From assembly GCA_963556495.2 (NCBI GenBank), contig OY747715.1, positions 17,046,239 to 17,110,238 of the forward strand: a stretch of 64,000 nt of DNA. The letters run 5' to 3'. This document shows positions 12,025 through 22,600 of the stretch, in pieces. How positions within the stretch are numbered: the first letter of the stretch is position 1; each line of letters opens with the position of its first letter. The position numbers and the translations under genes were made by a program. A model generated the notes under the pieces. The model did no database searches and was not told the DNA's origin. It worked only from the letters and a program-made list of their open reading frames with translations. The stretch comes from Valencia hispanica. Taxonomy: Eukaryota > Chordata > Actinopteri > Cyprinodontiformes > Valenciidae.

Positions 12025-13352
12025 CCATCCATCCATCCATTTTCTTCCGCTTATCCGGGGTCGGGTCGCGGGGGCAGCAGCCTAAGCAAAGAGACCCAGA
12101 CTTCCCTCTCCCCAGCCACTTGTTCCAGCTCCTCGGGAGGAACCCCAAGGCGCTCCCAGGCCAGCCGAGAAACATAGTCCCTCCAGCGTGTCCTGGGCCT
12201 TCCCCTGGGCCTCCTCCCGGTGGGACGTGCCTGAAACACCTCACCAGGGAGGCGTCCAGGAGGCATCCTGACCAGATGCCCGAGCCACCTCAACTGACTC
12301 CTCTCGATGTGAAGAAGCAGCGGCTCTACTCTGAGCCCCCTCCGGATGACTGAGCTTCTCACCCTATCTCTAAGGGAGAGCCCAGACACTCTGCGGAGGA
12401 AACTCATTTCAGCCGCTTGTATCCGTGATCTCGTTCTTTCGGTCACCACCCAGAGTTCGTGACCATAGATGAGGGTAGGAACGTAGATCGACCGGTAAAT
12501 CGAGAGCTTCGCCTTTTGGCTCAGCTCTCTATTCACCACGACAGACCGGTAGAGCGCCCGCATAACTGCAGATGCCCCACCAATCCGTCTATCGATCTCC
12601 CGCTCCATTTTTCCCTCATTCGTGAACAAGACCCCCAGATACTTAAACTCCTCCACTTGGGGAAGGACCCCATCCCTGACCCGGAGGAGGCACCCCACCC
12701 TTTTCCGGCTCAAGACCATGGCCTCGGATTTGGAGGTGCTGATTCTCATCCCAGCCGCTTCACACTCGGCTGCGAACAGCTCCAGCGAAAGCTGTAGATC
12801 ACGCTCCGATGAAGCCAACAGGACCACATCATCTGCAAAAAGCAGAGACCCGATCCTGAGGCCACCAAAACGGATCCCCGCAACGCCTTGGCTGCGCCTA
12901 GAAATCCTGTCCATAAAAGTTAGGAACAGGATCGGTGACAAAGGGCAACCTTGGCGGAGTCCAACTCTCACCGGAAACAAGCCCGACTTACTGCCGGCAA
13001 TGCGAACGAAACTCTGGCACCGGTCGTACAGGGACCTAACAGCCCGTATCAAGGGGCCCGGTACCCCATACTCCCGGAGCACCCCCCACAGGGCCCCCCG
13101 AGGGACACGGTCGAACGCCTTCTCCAAGTCCACAAAACACATGTAGACCGGTTGGGCGAACTCCCACGCACCCTCCAGGACCCTGCTGAGGGTGTAGAGC
13201 TGGTCCAGTGTTCCACGGCCAGGACGAAAACCGCATTGTTCCTCCTGGATCCGAGGTTCGACTATCCGTCGGACCCTCCTCTCCAGAACCCCTGAATAGA
13301 CCTTACCAGGGAGGCTCAGAAGTGTGATCCCCCTGTAGTTGGAACATTTTAC
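12025..13352 (-). mobile_element. Rex3-like RTE LINE, 5'-truncated, 12-bp TSD
   Basis: The insert is flanked by attttagaaatg at 12013-12024 and 13353-13364. On the minus strand it ends with 'ggataagcggaagaaaatgg' and ATGG repeats, the tail style of Rex3/RTE. It is far more GC-rich than its surroundings. A second copy of the same tail, plus strand, is at 37305-37496. Confidence 0.88.
12051..13346 (-). pseudogene. Rex3-like RT, C-terminal half, open frame
   Basis: The frame is open from the truncation point (about 13346) to a TAA at 12051-12053, about 430 codons; the first ATG is at 13142. Order: an RT segment YRGITLLS, then EQCGFRPGRGTLDQL, then motif A in CFVDLEKAFDRVPR, the RQGCPLSP loop, motif C as FADDVVLLAS, the thumb (FKYLGVLFTN) and the basic C-terminal part rich in RGRPRTRW. 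These are RTE-clade features; the protein reverse-transcribes its RNA at nicked target DNA. The apurinic endonuclease and N-terminal RT are missing by 5' truncation, so it cannot be autonomous. No stop or frameshift is seen in what remains, which suggests a recent insertion. Confidence 0.85.
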
Positions 13353-13931
13353 ATTTTAGAAATGTATGTAAAAAATTATTTGCTATTGAAACATAAAGGG
13401 GCACATAGTTGAGAAGTGGAAGGAAAAGGACACATTGTTTTTAAAAACAAAATCAAGCATTTGTGTCAATGCTTAGCAGAATTGTCTTTTGCTGCAACTG
13501 CTGTGCATCTTTTGGGGTGTGTCTGTACCAGCTTTGTGTACTCACACATTTTTGGCCTATTTTTTGTCAAATAGCTCAAGTTTGATTAATCTGGATGGGT
13601 GCATATAAACAGTGGTCATTAAATTTTAGCTCAAATTCTTAATTGGATTTAGGGCTTGTCTTTGAAGGGCCATTCAACACATATGTAACCTTAAACTCTG
13701 CTTAAGGTCATTGTCCTGCTGGTAGGTATACTTTTGGCCATGTCTCTAGTTTTTAGCAGCTTCTAGCAGGTTTTTTTTTTTCCAGTTTTGTCCTGATAGT
13801 TCCATGATGCTTGCACCAACTTGTTTTATGTGTGGTATGGTGCTTGCTCAGGGGGATGTGCAGTGTTTATCTTTTTGCCACTTATGGTGTTTTGCATGTA
13901 GGCCAAAAGGGTGTGTTGGTTCTTGTGACCT

Positions 13932-15060
13932 TTATATGGTAAATGGCCTGCATTTTGTATAGAGCCTTTTCAGTCAGAGGAAAAAAGCACTTTATACTAC
14001 TGCTGCTAGCGTGCTTACTAGAACTAGAACCAGGAAAGTAGAGCACATCACCCCAGTTATAAAGTCCTTACTCTGGCTCCCTGTAGCTCAGATAATAGAT
14101 TTTAAAATACTCCTACTAGTTTATAAATCATTAAATAGCTTAGCACTAAAAGATGTTGAAGACCTGTTGTCACCGTGCCAACCACCCAGACCACTCAGGC
14201 CCCGTGTCTACACATCGATCTGGAACTGCTCCCGCAGAAAGCGTCTGAAAAAGGGAGGGCCATTTTGTATAATAATTCAAGCTGATTGGAGGACGTGCCA
14301 GCAAGTGTCCGCCTACCATGACTTGTCTTTAGCCAATCACAGTAACGACTCATATGACATATTCCATGTGCGCCAGGGAAACAACAACAAACCGCCCAAG
14401 CTTTACTTACGCTGTGTCTTTGAGTAATCGCTGCCGGTTTTGCATGGAGAATATGGGCATCAAGGGTGTTTTGAAAAACACAGAAGAAATCGTCTCTTCT
14501 ACGCGTACATCCACCAGCGCAGCCGTGTTAGTTTTCCTTTGCCTGGGCACTTGCTACTTTCGTCATACCTGAACACCGGCCCATGCGCCCACCTGAAAGT
14601 ACAATACTAACCAACTATTGGTCCGCACCACCACTGGAGTCAAGTCAGATCGTTTAGTTGGAACAGTACAAGATGGTTTTTCGTGGGTTTGGAAAAATCC
14701 AAATCTCGCGAGAATCCAGCTTGCAGCACAAGATTACAAATCATGTAAAACACCTTGAATTACACTGTTGTTGAAAGTGTGCTATGCAAATAAAATCGGC
14801 TTGCCTTGCCTACATTCAGTCATTCACCCATTCACGCACAAATTCACACGCTAATGGTGGTAAGCTAGTGATCACAGCTGCCCTGGGGCACACTGACAGA
14901 GGCGAGGCTGTTGTACACAGGTGCCATCGGGCCCTCTGATCACCAGCAGGCAAGGAGACAACAACCAAGACTGACGGGGCAGATGTTCCGACCGGCAACG
15001 CACCAATTACAAGATGAACTCCTGCAACCTGAGCCATGGTCACCCTGTTATGGCACTTGG
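13932..15060 (+). repeat. Fish interspersed repeat split by an L2-B fragment
   Basis: The left part 'tatggtaaatggcctgcatt' to 'gcactttatactac' (13932-14000) and the right part 'tacattcagtcattcaccca' to about 15060 read as one known-style fish repeat, including 'ctgccctggggcacactgac'. The L2-B fragment lies between them. It has no coding frame. The class (SINE, MITE or LINE tail) is not settled; a related short piece is at 45265-45345. Confidence 0.5.
14001..14810 (+). mobile_element. L2-B LINE 3' fragment with its own insert
   Basis: The start (14001-14205) matches the L2-B RT C-terminus ([16 protein letters not shown], then LLVYKSLNSLALKDVEDLLS). The end (14740-14810) matches its 3' tail ('catgtaaaacaccttgaatt' to 'ttgccttgcc'). 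Between about 14206 and 14740 is foreign sequence of about 530 bases with no L2 match, probably another MITE. The host repeat resumes at 14811. Confidence 0.75.
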
Positions 15061-15190
15061 CAAACTGAAAGCAGGGTATCTTTTCACTCCTTTGTGTTGG
15101 TATATCATGACAAAATAATGAATAAATTTAAGTTTGTGGTTGTAATCTGAGAAAATGTAGAAAGGTTATTTGGGGATACTGTTGCAATGC

Positions 15191-16935
15191 ATGCAATGTT
15201 TGACTATTTGAAACAGTTTTGAAGCTGGATTATTTTTCTTTTATGTTGCATGGAAGATTCTGTTTTAAAGGAAATAAAATATTTAAAATTAGATTTTTTT
15301 GAACCACAAGACAACTTCTGTACTTCCTCTTTCACTGTATAGAAGGATAGACGATATGGACATTTCTCATCTTTTTTAATCATCTCTGTTAATGTAGCAG
15401 TGAACTGTTTTCACTGACAATAGTTTTTGAAAGTGTTGGTAGGCTCATGTGATGATTTTAAAACGTAGGCCTTATTTATTTTTTGTTTTTTATTTGCTTT
15501 CAAATTTGAGACAAGTTACAGTGGAGATAATTGTCTCTGCTGTTTTCTTGTATTTTTCTTAACAATTACACAAGTTTTTTTACTGTTCAAATTATTTAAA
15601 TATATTTTAGGTTTTATAATAGTCAAATGGTTTGCCGATTAAAACGGACACACAGAGCGCTAAAAATAACCAACCCCAGTATAAATGAGCCATGCAGGAA
15701 ATCATTTGAACTCTGGGTGAACTCGAGAGATTTAGAGGAACAGGTGATTTAACTCTACAACACAGCAACAGCAGAATATGCTTAATAATCTTCCCACAGC
15801 TGCAGCAGTATAACTGCAGAGCTCCCCCACAGGGGCCCTGTTCTGTTTTGGCTGACCAGTAAACTCTACCTAGTTTGTTTTAAAGCAGGCAAACTGGAGA
15901 AGTGAATGAAACAGAAAGAAAATACATGCAAAAAGGTTGAGAGAGTGACTCAGTGGAAAACTGAAGAAATAACGTTTTGCAATCTGTAGGTTTTACCCTT
16001 CCAATTTTTGAAAACATATTGCTTTTATTTAGTAACCATATCCATGAAGATAACAAGCAGTACACCTGTTCAGTTAACTGATGTATCTGTTTTTATGAAA
16101 CATTTAAGGCTTCAGCTCAGATCAGGTATTGCCAACACTGAAACATTGCTTTAATGAGCTGGCACAGTTGACATATTTTATTAAAGTGCTGCAGATTTCC
16201 CAGAGGGCGTTTTTTCTGAAAAAATACACCATAAATAAACAAAAAGCTGTAAAATATATTGAAATCTTCACACTTTTTAATTATCTGCATCTGTAATTTA
16301 GCATTAGACAAGTCCAGTTGTTTTCAGTCAGATTTGCTTTAATGAAGGAGAGAAATATTAGATTTCAAATACCCATTAAGGCTCAGGCTCTAAATGCTTT
16401 TGAATAGAGAAAACATATTTTACACAAGCACCAGCTTAACACTTTTAACACGACCTGCCATTTACTTTAAAAAGGTCAGAACCGTGTTGCTTTTTGCAGA
16501 AGACTTCTTCTGATGCACTCTTGACCAGAAGATGGCAGTAATAATCCACCAGAGCAGACCCACCCAGCCAGGCAGGAGGCACGTTGCAACATGGAGAATA
16601 TCATAGGTTAATTACATAGCACTCTCATGCCAGGGAACGTGATCATTCAAACAGTATCTAACTGGATGGCGGCACAGAGAGAGATGGGGAGAGACGGAAT
16701 GTTGCTTTTTTTTGCTTGCTGATAATTATGTCACTATGATTGTCTTCTAATAATCACCTCAACTCAATATTCTGATACTGATTCAGTGCCTCAGTCTTAG
16801 TTTCTAACCACATGATTACGATCTAGATGGGTCAATTTAAAACAAACCCAGTGAACACATAGTGCTGGGTAAACGCACTGAGTCTGTCCATTTCTTAATT
16901 CTTTGCCTGAAAGGAATAAGTCTTTATTTTACTCT
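15191..16935. other. Unassigned region
   Basis: AT-rich, with short frames (15880, 16117 minus) lacking recognised domains. No repeat family seen. Confidence 0.4.
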
Positions 16936-17300
16936 TCACTGTTCCTTGCAAAATAATCACCCCTTGATCATTTTGATATTTTATTATGTTAAAAGTCTAC
17001 AGTATCAGTTTCCATCCATTGCCACATATTCCCAATTACATGTTGGTCTAGGGCATTCTAACACATAAATATGCTTTACTCTAAACCATTCCATAGTATC
17101 TCTGGCTGTATGTTTAGGGTTGTTGTCATACTGGAACATAGAACGTCCATAAATGTATATTCATAATGTACTTAGTTCTATCAATCTTTCCAACTCTGAC
17201 CAGATTCACTGTCCCTGTGTAAAGCAGGACCAAGGCCAAGAACCTTCTCTCACTCACAGTATCTCCGTTCTTTAGAGACTTCAATAGATATTTTTAAACA
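16936..17300 (-). mobile_element. Tc1-like relic
   Basis: The start 'gttccttgcaaaataatcac' resembles a Tc1 terminus. It is followed by antisense transposase-like text ('gcattctaacacataaatat', 'tctggctgtatgtttagggt'). It is decayed and truncated on the right before the L2-B at 17364. Confidence 0.65.
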
Positions 17301-17363
17301 TTTCTTATGTGGAATGTTCCCAAAAAATTCTCAATTTCCAAACATGTCAAATGACAATACTGT

Positions 17364-18935
17364 TGAACAGAAACATTAATTAGGCACAGACTCTGTTTGC
17401 AACAGTGGAAAGACTAACTAATCCTCCAGTGACAGTAGCCCCTGAACTAAATTCTACCAGGGCCTGCAATGAATTTGCCAGCTTTTTCACTAAAGATTCT
17501 AACAATTAGACGGTCAGTCTGTACTTCAGTACCGAGCCCACTACAAATGTTATACCCAATTAACATCAGTGTCGAGAAAATGTCATAATTCCATCAATTA
17601 AACCAAATAAACCTTAAAGAAATTATTAACCAATTTAGCTCCTCCTCTTGCTGTGTTGATAACCTACCCAGAGCTTTCCTTAAGAAAGTTTTCTCTGTCA
17701 TTGGGTCTGATCTGATTCAAATAGTGAACTCATCCCTCCTGTCAGGTGTTTTCCTCCAGGCATTAAAAACAGCAGTTATTAAACCACTGCTAAAGAAGAA
17801 TAATCTGGACAACATGTTAATGCAGACAACAAGCCAATCTCTAATCTTCCATTCATCAGTAAGATTATTGAAAAAGCTGTGTTTCAGCAGTTAAATAGCT
17901 TCCTAATAAGGACCAACTGCTTGGATGTTTTTCAGTCTGGTTTCTGTACTCACCACAGCACTGAGACTGCCCTCGTCAAAGTTTTCAATGACATCCGCAT
18001 AAATACAGACTGTGGTAGAACCACGGTGCTTGTATTTTTGGACCTCAGTGCAGCATTTGACACTGTTGATCATGATGTATAATTGGAATAACTGGAGAGC
18101 TGGGTCGGAATCTCTGGTGAAGTACTTGGCTTGTTCGAGTATTTCCTAAAGAACAGGGGCTTCTTTGTTTCAATAGGAAATTTTTCATCAGAACAAACAG
18201 AAATCACATGTGGGGTGCCCCAGGGCTCCATCCTGGGGCCCCTCTTATTTAATATCTACATGCCCACTAGCCCAGATTATAACAACCAATAAGATTAACT
18301 ACCATAACTATGGAGATGATACTCAGCTTTACACTACGATGTCACCATGTGACTTTGAACCCATCCAAACCTTAAGTAAATGCATTGAGCAAATGGATGG
18401 ATGTGCCAAACTTTCTCCAGCTGAACAGAAACAAAACAGAAGTAATTACTTTTGGACCTAAAGAGTAACAATAAAGAGTCAGTACACAGCTTCAGTTAAT
18501 ACAGCTAGAAAATACCGATCAGGCCCGGAATTTAGGTCTAGTAATGGACTCAGACCTGAACCTCGAGGGTCACATAAAGGCAATAACAAGGTCAGTCTTC
18601 TATCACCTGAAGAACATTTCTAGGATTTAAGAACTGTTGTCACAACAGGACCTCAAAAAAGGTATCCATGCGTTTATCTTTAGTCTGATTACTGCAACAG
18701 CGTTCTCACAGTTCTGCCTAAAAAGTAAATTAGACAGCAGCAGCTGATCCAGAAAGCTGCTGCTCTTGTCCTCACTAGAACCAGGAAAGTAGACCACATC
18801 ACCCCAGTTCTAAAGGCTCCCTGTAGCTCAGACAATAGACTTCGAAATACTTTTACTAGTTTATAAATCAATGAATGGCTTAGCACCAAAGTATGTTGAA
18901 GATCTACTGTTACTATACCAACCCCCCAAACATAA
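17364..18935 (+). mobile_element. L2-B LINE, decayed internal fragment
   Basis: The stretch is collinear with the L2-B at about 53880-55450, from the segment before RT ('cagactctgtttgcaacagt') to the C-terminal domain. Both ends are truncated and there is no 3' tail. Confidence 0.85.
17879..18461 (+). pseudogene. L2-B RT pseudogene
   Basis: Pieces of the RT palm are readable. One frame (17879-18082) gives FQQLNSFLIRTNCLDVF, FCTHHSTETALVKVF and motif A as [14 protein letters not shown], then a TAA where the better copy reads on. A second frame (18210-18461) carries NYHNYGDDTQLYTT, where motif C YADD has become YGDD. Multiple frameshifts and stops show that the copy is dead. It is older than the copy at 51100-55845. 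Confidence 0.8.
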
Positions 18936-19244
18936 CATATTTTTATGGCAGTCAAGTTGTTGTTATAGGCAACTTTTTTGACTAAGAAAAAATGGAAATA
19001 TCTTCATATCAAATATCTCCTTCAGAAATTAAGAAAAGACACAAGATATGATCCAAAATTGTTTTTTCCTACATTATCTGTAATGCACAAGATTTGAGTC
19101 TTTTTATGCCAAAATGATTTGCAGGTCAGACAAAAAGGACTTGAAAAGCAAAAGTATTCTCTCTACAATAGAGAAGTACTGACGAGTCTTAAAATTAGGA
19201 AACAATATAAAATTTAAAGACCACCAAAATGTCAAAAGGGCTCA
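18936..19244. other. Unassigned region
   Basis: AT-rich spacer, nothing recognised. Confidence 0.4.
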
Positions 19245-19954
19245 AAACCACTTTGATTTAATTCAGCCACATTGTAGGGTTTTCAAGCAAAACCGCCCTG
19301 TTCAAGGTCATGCTACTGCATCTCACTTGAACATAAATAAAGATTTTGACTGGGCCATTCCACAACCTTCACTTTGTTTTCAAACCGTTCACAGGTGGGC
19401 TTGCTTGTTGTTTCTTGTTTGGATCCCTGCCATGCTGCAAGTGTTATAACAAGAGTGCTTGAGCTTAAAGTCATGAATTTACGGGCGGACATTGTCCATC
19501 AGCATTTATGCTAAAGAACAGAAATTATGTTTCCATTAACTACATCTAGTTTTCTAGGAACTAAAGCAGAAAGTAGCACATTACTACTTGCACCATCTTT
19601 GGCTGTATTTATGATGTGTGTTTTTTTCTGAAATACTGTTTAGCTTCACACCAGATATAATGGAACACACATTATCCAGAATGTCTTGTCGGTAATCAAG
19701 ATGTTTTTTTGGCAAATGATAGTGGGTACTTTGTACACTATTTGGCCAGCAGCAGTAATTTCCACCTTAGAACTCGCCCACGTATGCCAATTTTCCTGTT
19801 CATTATTGTTAAATCATGAACACCAATATGTTGGAGGGGGGCATTGACTGGGATGATACCCCCAGTAAATAAATGTCCTCCGTGTCCTGTTATCAACTGT
19901 TTACTTTCTTTAACACAGAGTTTAGTCTTACATTAGTTCTTTTGTTCTTTTTGT

Positions 19955-21099
19955 ATGGAATTATGTTTCAGTCAAAAATCCCGAGCGAGATTTTCAACCC
20001 TCACCTGCGCATATTCAACAAGGCACGCACGTAATTGCTCATGAGCGTGTGCGCATCAACAACACGTGCGTGTAGAATTCATCTCATGAGTATCCAACAA
20101 CCCGCGCATGTGGATTTCACCTCACACGCGCTCTACACCAAGCTTTTATACATGTGTGAGGGTAAAGCTTAGGAGAGGCTGCACCCTCGAAAGGAAATTC
20201 TGCACGAGCAAGTAAAATACTTTTGACTGTTTGGAGGAGGAGCCTAAGGTCAGGACTGACCCTGTGTAATTGGTCTTTTGAAATCAGTAACGCCCACAGG
20301 ATCAGTAGTTATATATTTTTCCCACAGTTTACCAATACAAGAAAATGGCATTTGTCAAACAAAGAAAACATGACTTTGGTGATGCCAGATAGCCAGGAAA
20401 ATAGCAAAAGTACATTGGTGTAGCATTCAAGCAGAGAAAAAAGAATTACTAAAAACATAAATAAATGAAAAATACATTTTAAAAACGGCTAGGGGTAAAA
20501 AGTTCACAATCAGTTTATCATATCCTTTCAATCAATTGCAGTGCTTTTCTCTATTAAAGAAAGTGAAGGAGAAGAAGAGTTTCAGTTCTTTCAGGAAGGT
20601 ATAAAACAGAGGTTTGCATTTGAGAAATTTACATTTATGAATGAAAAACTAACAGAATATAAACTGACATTCAATATGAGTTTTTTTTTTCTTTTCGTAG
20701 GATACTAAAAGTAATGTGATGTTTGGTGAACTCTTATGAAAAAAATCACTGATCCTGTGGGCGTTACTGATTTCAAAAGACCAATTACACAGGGTCAGTG
20801 CCGACCTTAGGCTCCTCCTCCAAACAGTCAAAAGTCTTCTACTCGCTTGCGCAGAATTTCCTTTCGAGGGCGCAGCCTCTCCTAAGCTTTACCCTCACAC
20901 GTGTATAAAAGCTTGGTGTAGAGCGCGTGTGAGGTGAAATCCACATGCGCGGGTTGTTGGATACTCATGAGATGAATTCTACACACGCGTGTTGTTGATG
21001 CGCACACGTTCATGAGCAATTACGTGCGTGCCTTGTTGAATATGCGCAGGTGAGGGTTGAAAATCTCGCTCGAGATTTTTGACTGAAATATAATTCCAT
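19955..21099. mobile_element. Fold-back element with about 350-bp terminal inverted repeats
   Basis: Arms at 19955-20306 and 20748-21099 are near-perfect inverted copies, beginning atggaattatgtttcagtca. The arms are rich in CpG and in motifs such as 'cacgcgctctacacc'. The flanks ctttttgt and atttttgt agree at 7 of 8 bases, possibly an 8-bp TSD (hAT-like). The 441-base centre has no transposase. A second copy of one arm is at 63355-64000. Confidence 0.8.
20541..20719 (+). other. Short open frame in the fold-back centre
   Basis: A frame of about 58 codons runs from 20544 to a TGA at 20717-20719. It follows 'cctttcaatcaattgcag' (ending 20541), which looks like a splice acceptor, and has an acidic start (SEGEEEF). 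A second acceptor-like polypyrimidine run ends at 20700. An upstream mini-frame begins MAFVKQRKHDF at 20345. I do not recognise the protein. It could be a captured exon or chance. Confidence 0.25.
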
Positions 21100-21594
21100 A
21101 TTTTTGTGTCTTTCTTCTTGAACCCCCAGTCGGTCGTGGCAGATGGTCGCTCATACAGAGCCAGGTTCTCCTGGAGGTTTCTTCCTGTTAAAGGAGAGTT
21201 TTTCCTCTCCACTATCGCTACATGCATACTCAGTATGAGGGATTGCTGTGAAGTCAACGACACAACGCAACTGTCTACTGTCGCTATATGTTCGTTCAGG
21301 AGGAGTGAATGCTGCAAGTCAATAAATCAACGCAATCTCCTGGGTGTCCTTAAATAGAAACTTTTAAACTGATTGGAATGTATGTACAATTGAATTTAAA
21401 GTACCTTGAGATGACATCTGTTATGAATTAGCGATATATAAACAAACCAAATTGAATTGAATTATTATTGTTAACTGAGGATGTCTGCAGGACTTTAGAT
21501 GTTGTTCTGTGTTCTTGATCTCATGGATGAGTCATTGATGCACTCTTGGAGTGATTTTTGTATGCAGCCCACTCCTGAGGAGGTGCACCACTGT

Positions 21595-21760
21595 TCAAGA
21601 TTTTCGCTGCCCTGCGATGGACTGGCGACCTGTCTAGGATGCACCAATGAATGCTGGAGATGGGCACCAGCCCCCTCGCAACCCTTTATAGGATAGACAG
21701 TATACATGACGGATGGATGGATGGATGGATGGATGGATGGATGAATGGATGGATGGATGG
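21595..21760 (+). mobile_element. SINE-like repeat with (GGAT)n tail
   Basis: It starts 'cgctgccctgcgatggactg', runs through 'agatgggcaccagccccctc' and ends in about ten GGAT units (21712-21760). It is the same family as 6609-6735 and 43465-43620, and is inserted in the old Tc1/mariner relic, which resumes at about 21761. Confidence 0.7.
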
Positions 21761-22023
21761 CTCTCACTGTGGTTAGTTTGCACCCCAAGGCCTGAGAAAA
21801 TGCTTTGCTATCCTTTCCAGACTGATGTCAATGACTTTTTTTCTTGTCTGTTCATGAATTTCTTTAGATTGTTGAGATCTTTTGGGCTACTTGATGTTGT
21901 CAGATAGGTTCTATCCAAGCACTTTTTTTATTCTCCAGGTCTGGTGGGCAAGAGTCGCGTGTAAAACTGAACTCAGTTTAAAAAATAAAATAAAACTAAT
22001 ATGTGAAATTATTATTTGAATAC

Positions 22024-22579
22024 TGTCGGCTTCGTAACCCATGTTATCGGCAACTCGCTTCTTACTCAGAAAGGTGGGGGCGCCGAACTCCAAAACCCCG
22101 GCGGGAACTTTTTCAAAATAAGACCCAGAACTGAGAGACAGAGAGTAAAATAACACACACACAACAGATATCTGTTTGACACTGGACGCACCTGCAGATG
22201 GGAGCCAGAAAAGATCTGACTCGCTTCTCTAAAAGGGTGTACCATTTTTATTAAAGAAGAACAAAGAAAATATCACATGACTCCTCTCCCCTCCTCCTAC
22301 ATCTTAACAGGTCAAATATTTTCTCCAGGTCTCCTGACCTGGTTTTATAGCCGTACCATGAACTAGAGTTATAACCGATCCTCCCTGCGTTTAGTTCATA
22401 TCTTTGCCCAAGAGTTTTATTACTTAAAACCTTACCCCCATAAAATACTGGTAAACAGTCATGTTTTACTACCCTGAATAATATAACCAGGCCTATTTAC
22501 CTCTAAACGCTTACTAAGATATATTTAAAACATATGTACTGCATAATAAAAAATAGCCCCAAAAAAGTAGAATACAACA
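22024..22579 (-). repeat. 3' LTR of the endogenous retrovirus
   Basis: It has TG...CA ends in sense orientation. A TATA motif (sense tataaaacc) lies at about 22341-22349 and an AATAAA poly(A) signal at 22247-22252. It differs from the 5' LTR by one substitution (in 22388-22390) and by an extra 15 bases near 22162 that contain the palindrome aacagatatctgtt. Confidence 0.95.
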
Positions 22580-22592
22580 AATCCCTCTTTCA
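22580..22592 (-). promoter_or_regulatory. Polypurine tract
   Basis: Sense sequence gaaagagggattt lies directly before the 3' LTR. It would prime plus-strand DNA synthesis. Confidence 0.65.
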
Positions 22593-22600
22593 ATCTATTT

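Larger units (their letters stand above)
11950..15190 (-). mobile_element. Tc1-like relic split by two insertions
   Basis: The left end cagtgccttgcaaatatgga starts at 11950. Antisense transposase-like sequence resumes after the Rex3 at 13353 and continues to about 13930 ('ggatgtgcagtgtttatctt'). The right end ('tttaagtttgtggttgtaat') is at 15088-15190. Subtracting the two inserts leaves about 0.8 kb, so the element also lost internal sequence. No coding frame survives. Confidence 0.65.
19822..21469 (+). mobile_element. L2-type 3' tail repeat split by the fold-back
   Basis: The left part is 19822-19954. The right part, 21100-21469, has 'cagtcggtcgtggcagatgg', 'ggaggtttcttcctgttaaa' and a closing 'gcgatatataaacaaaccaa' plus GAATT repeats. 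A second copy without the fold-back is at 31817-32165. These are widespread 3' ends of fish LINE-like repeats, without coding capacity. Confidence 0.6.

Noticed and set aside
11952..13295. Plus-strand frames over the Rex3 element
   Set aside because: Antisense shadows of the open RT frame on the minus strand.
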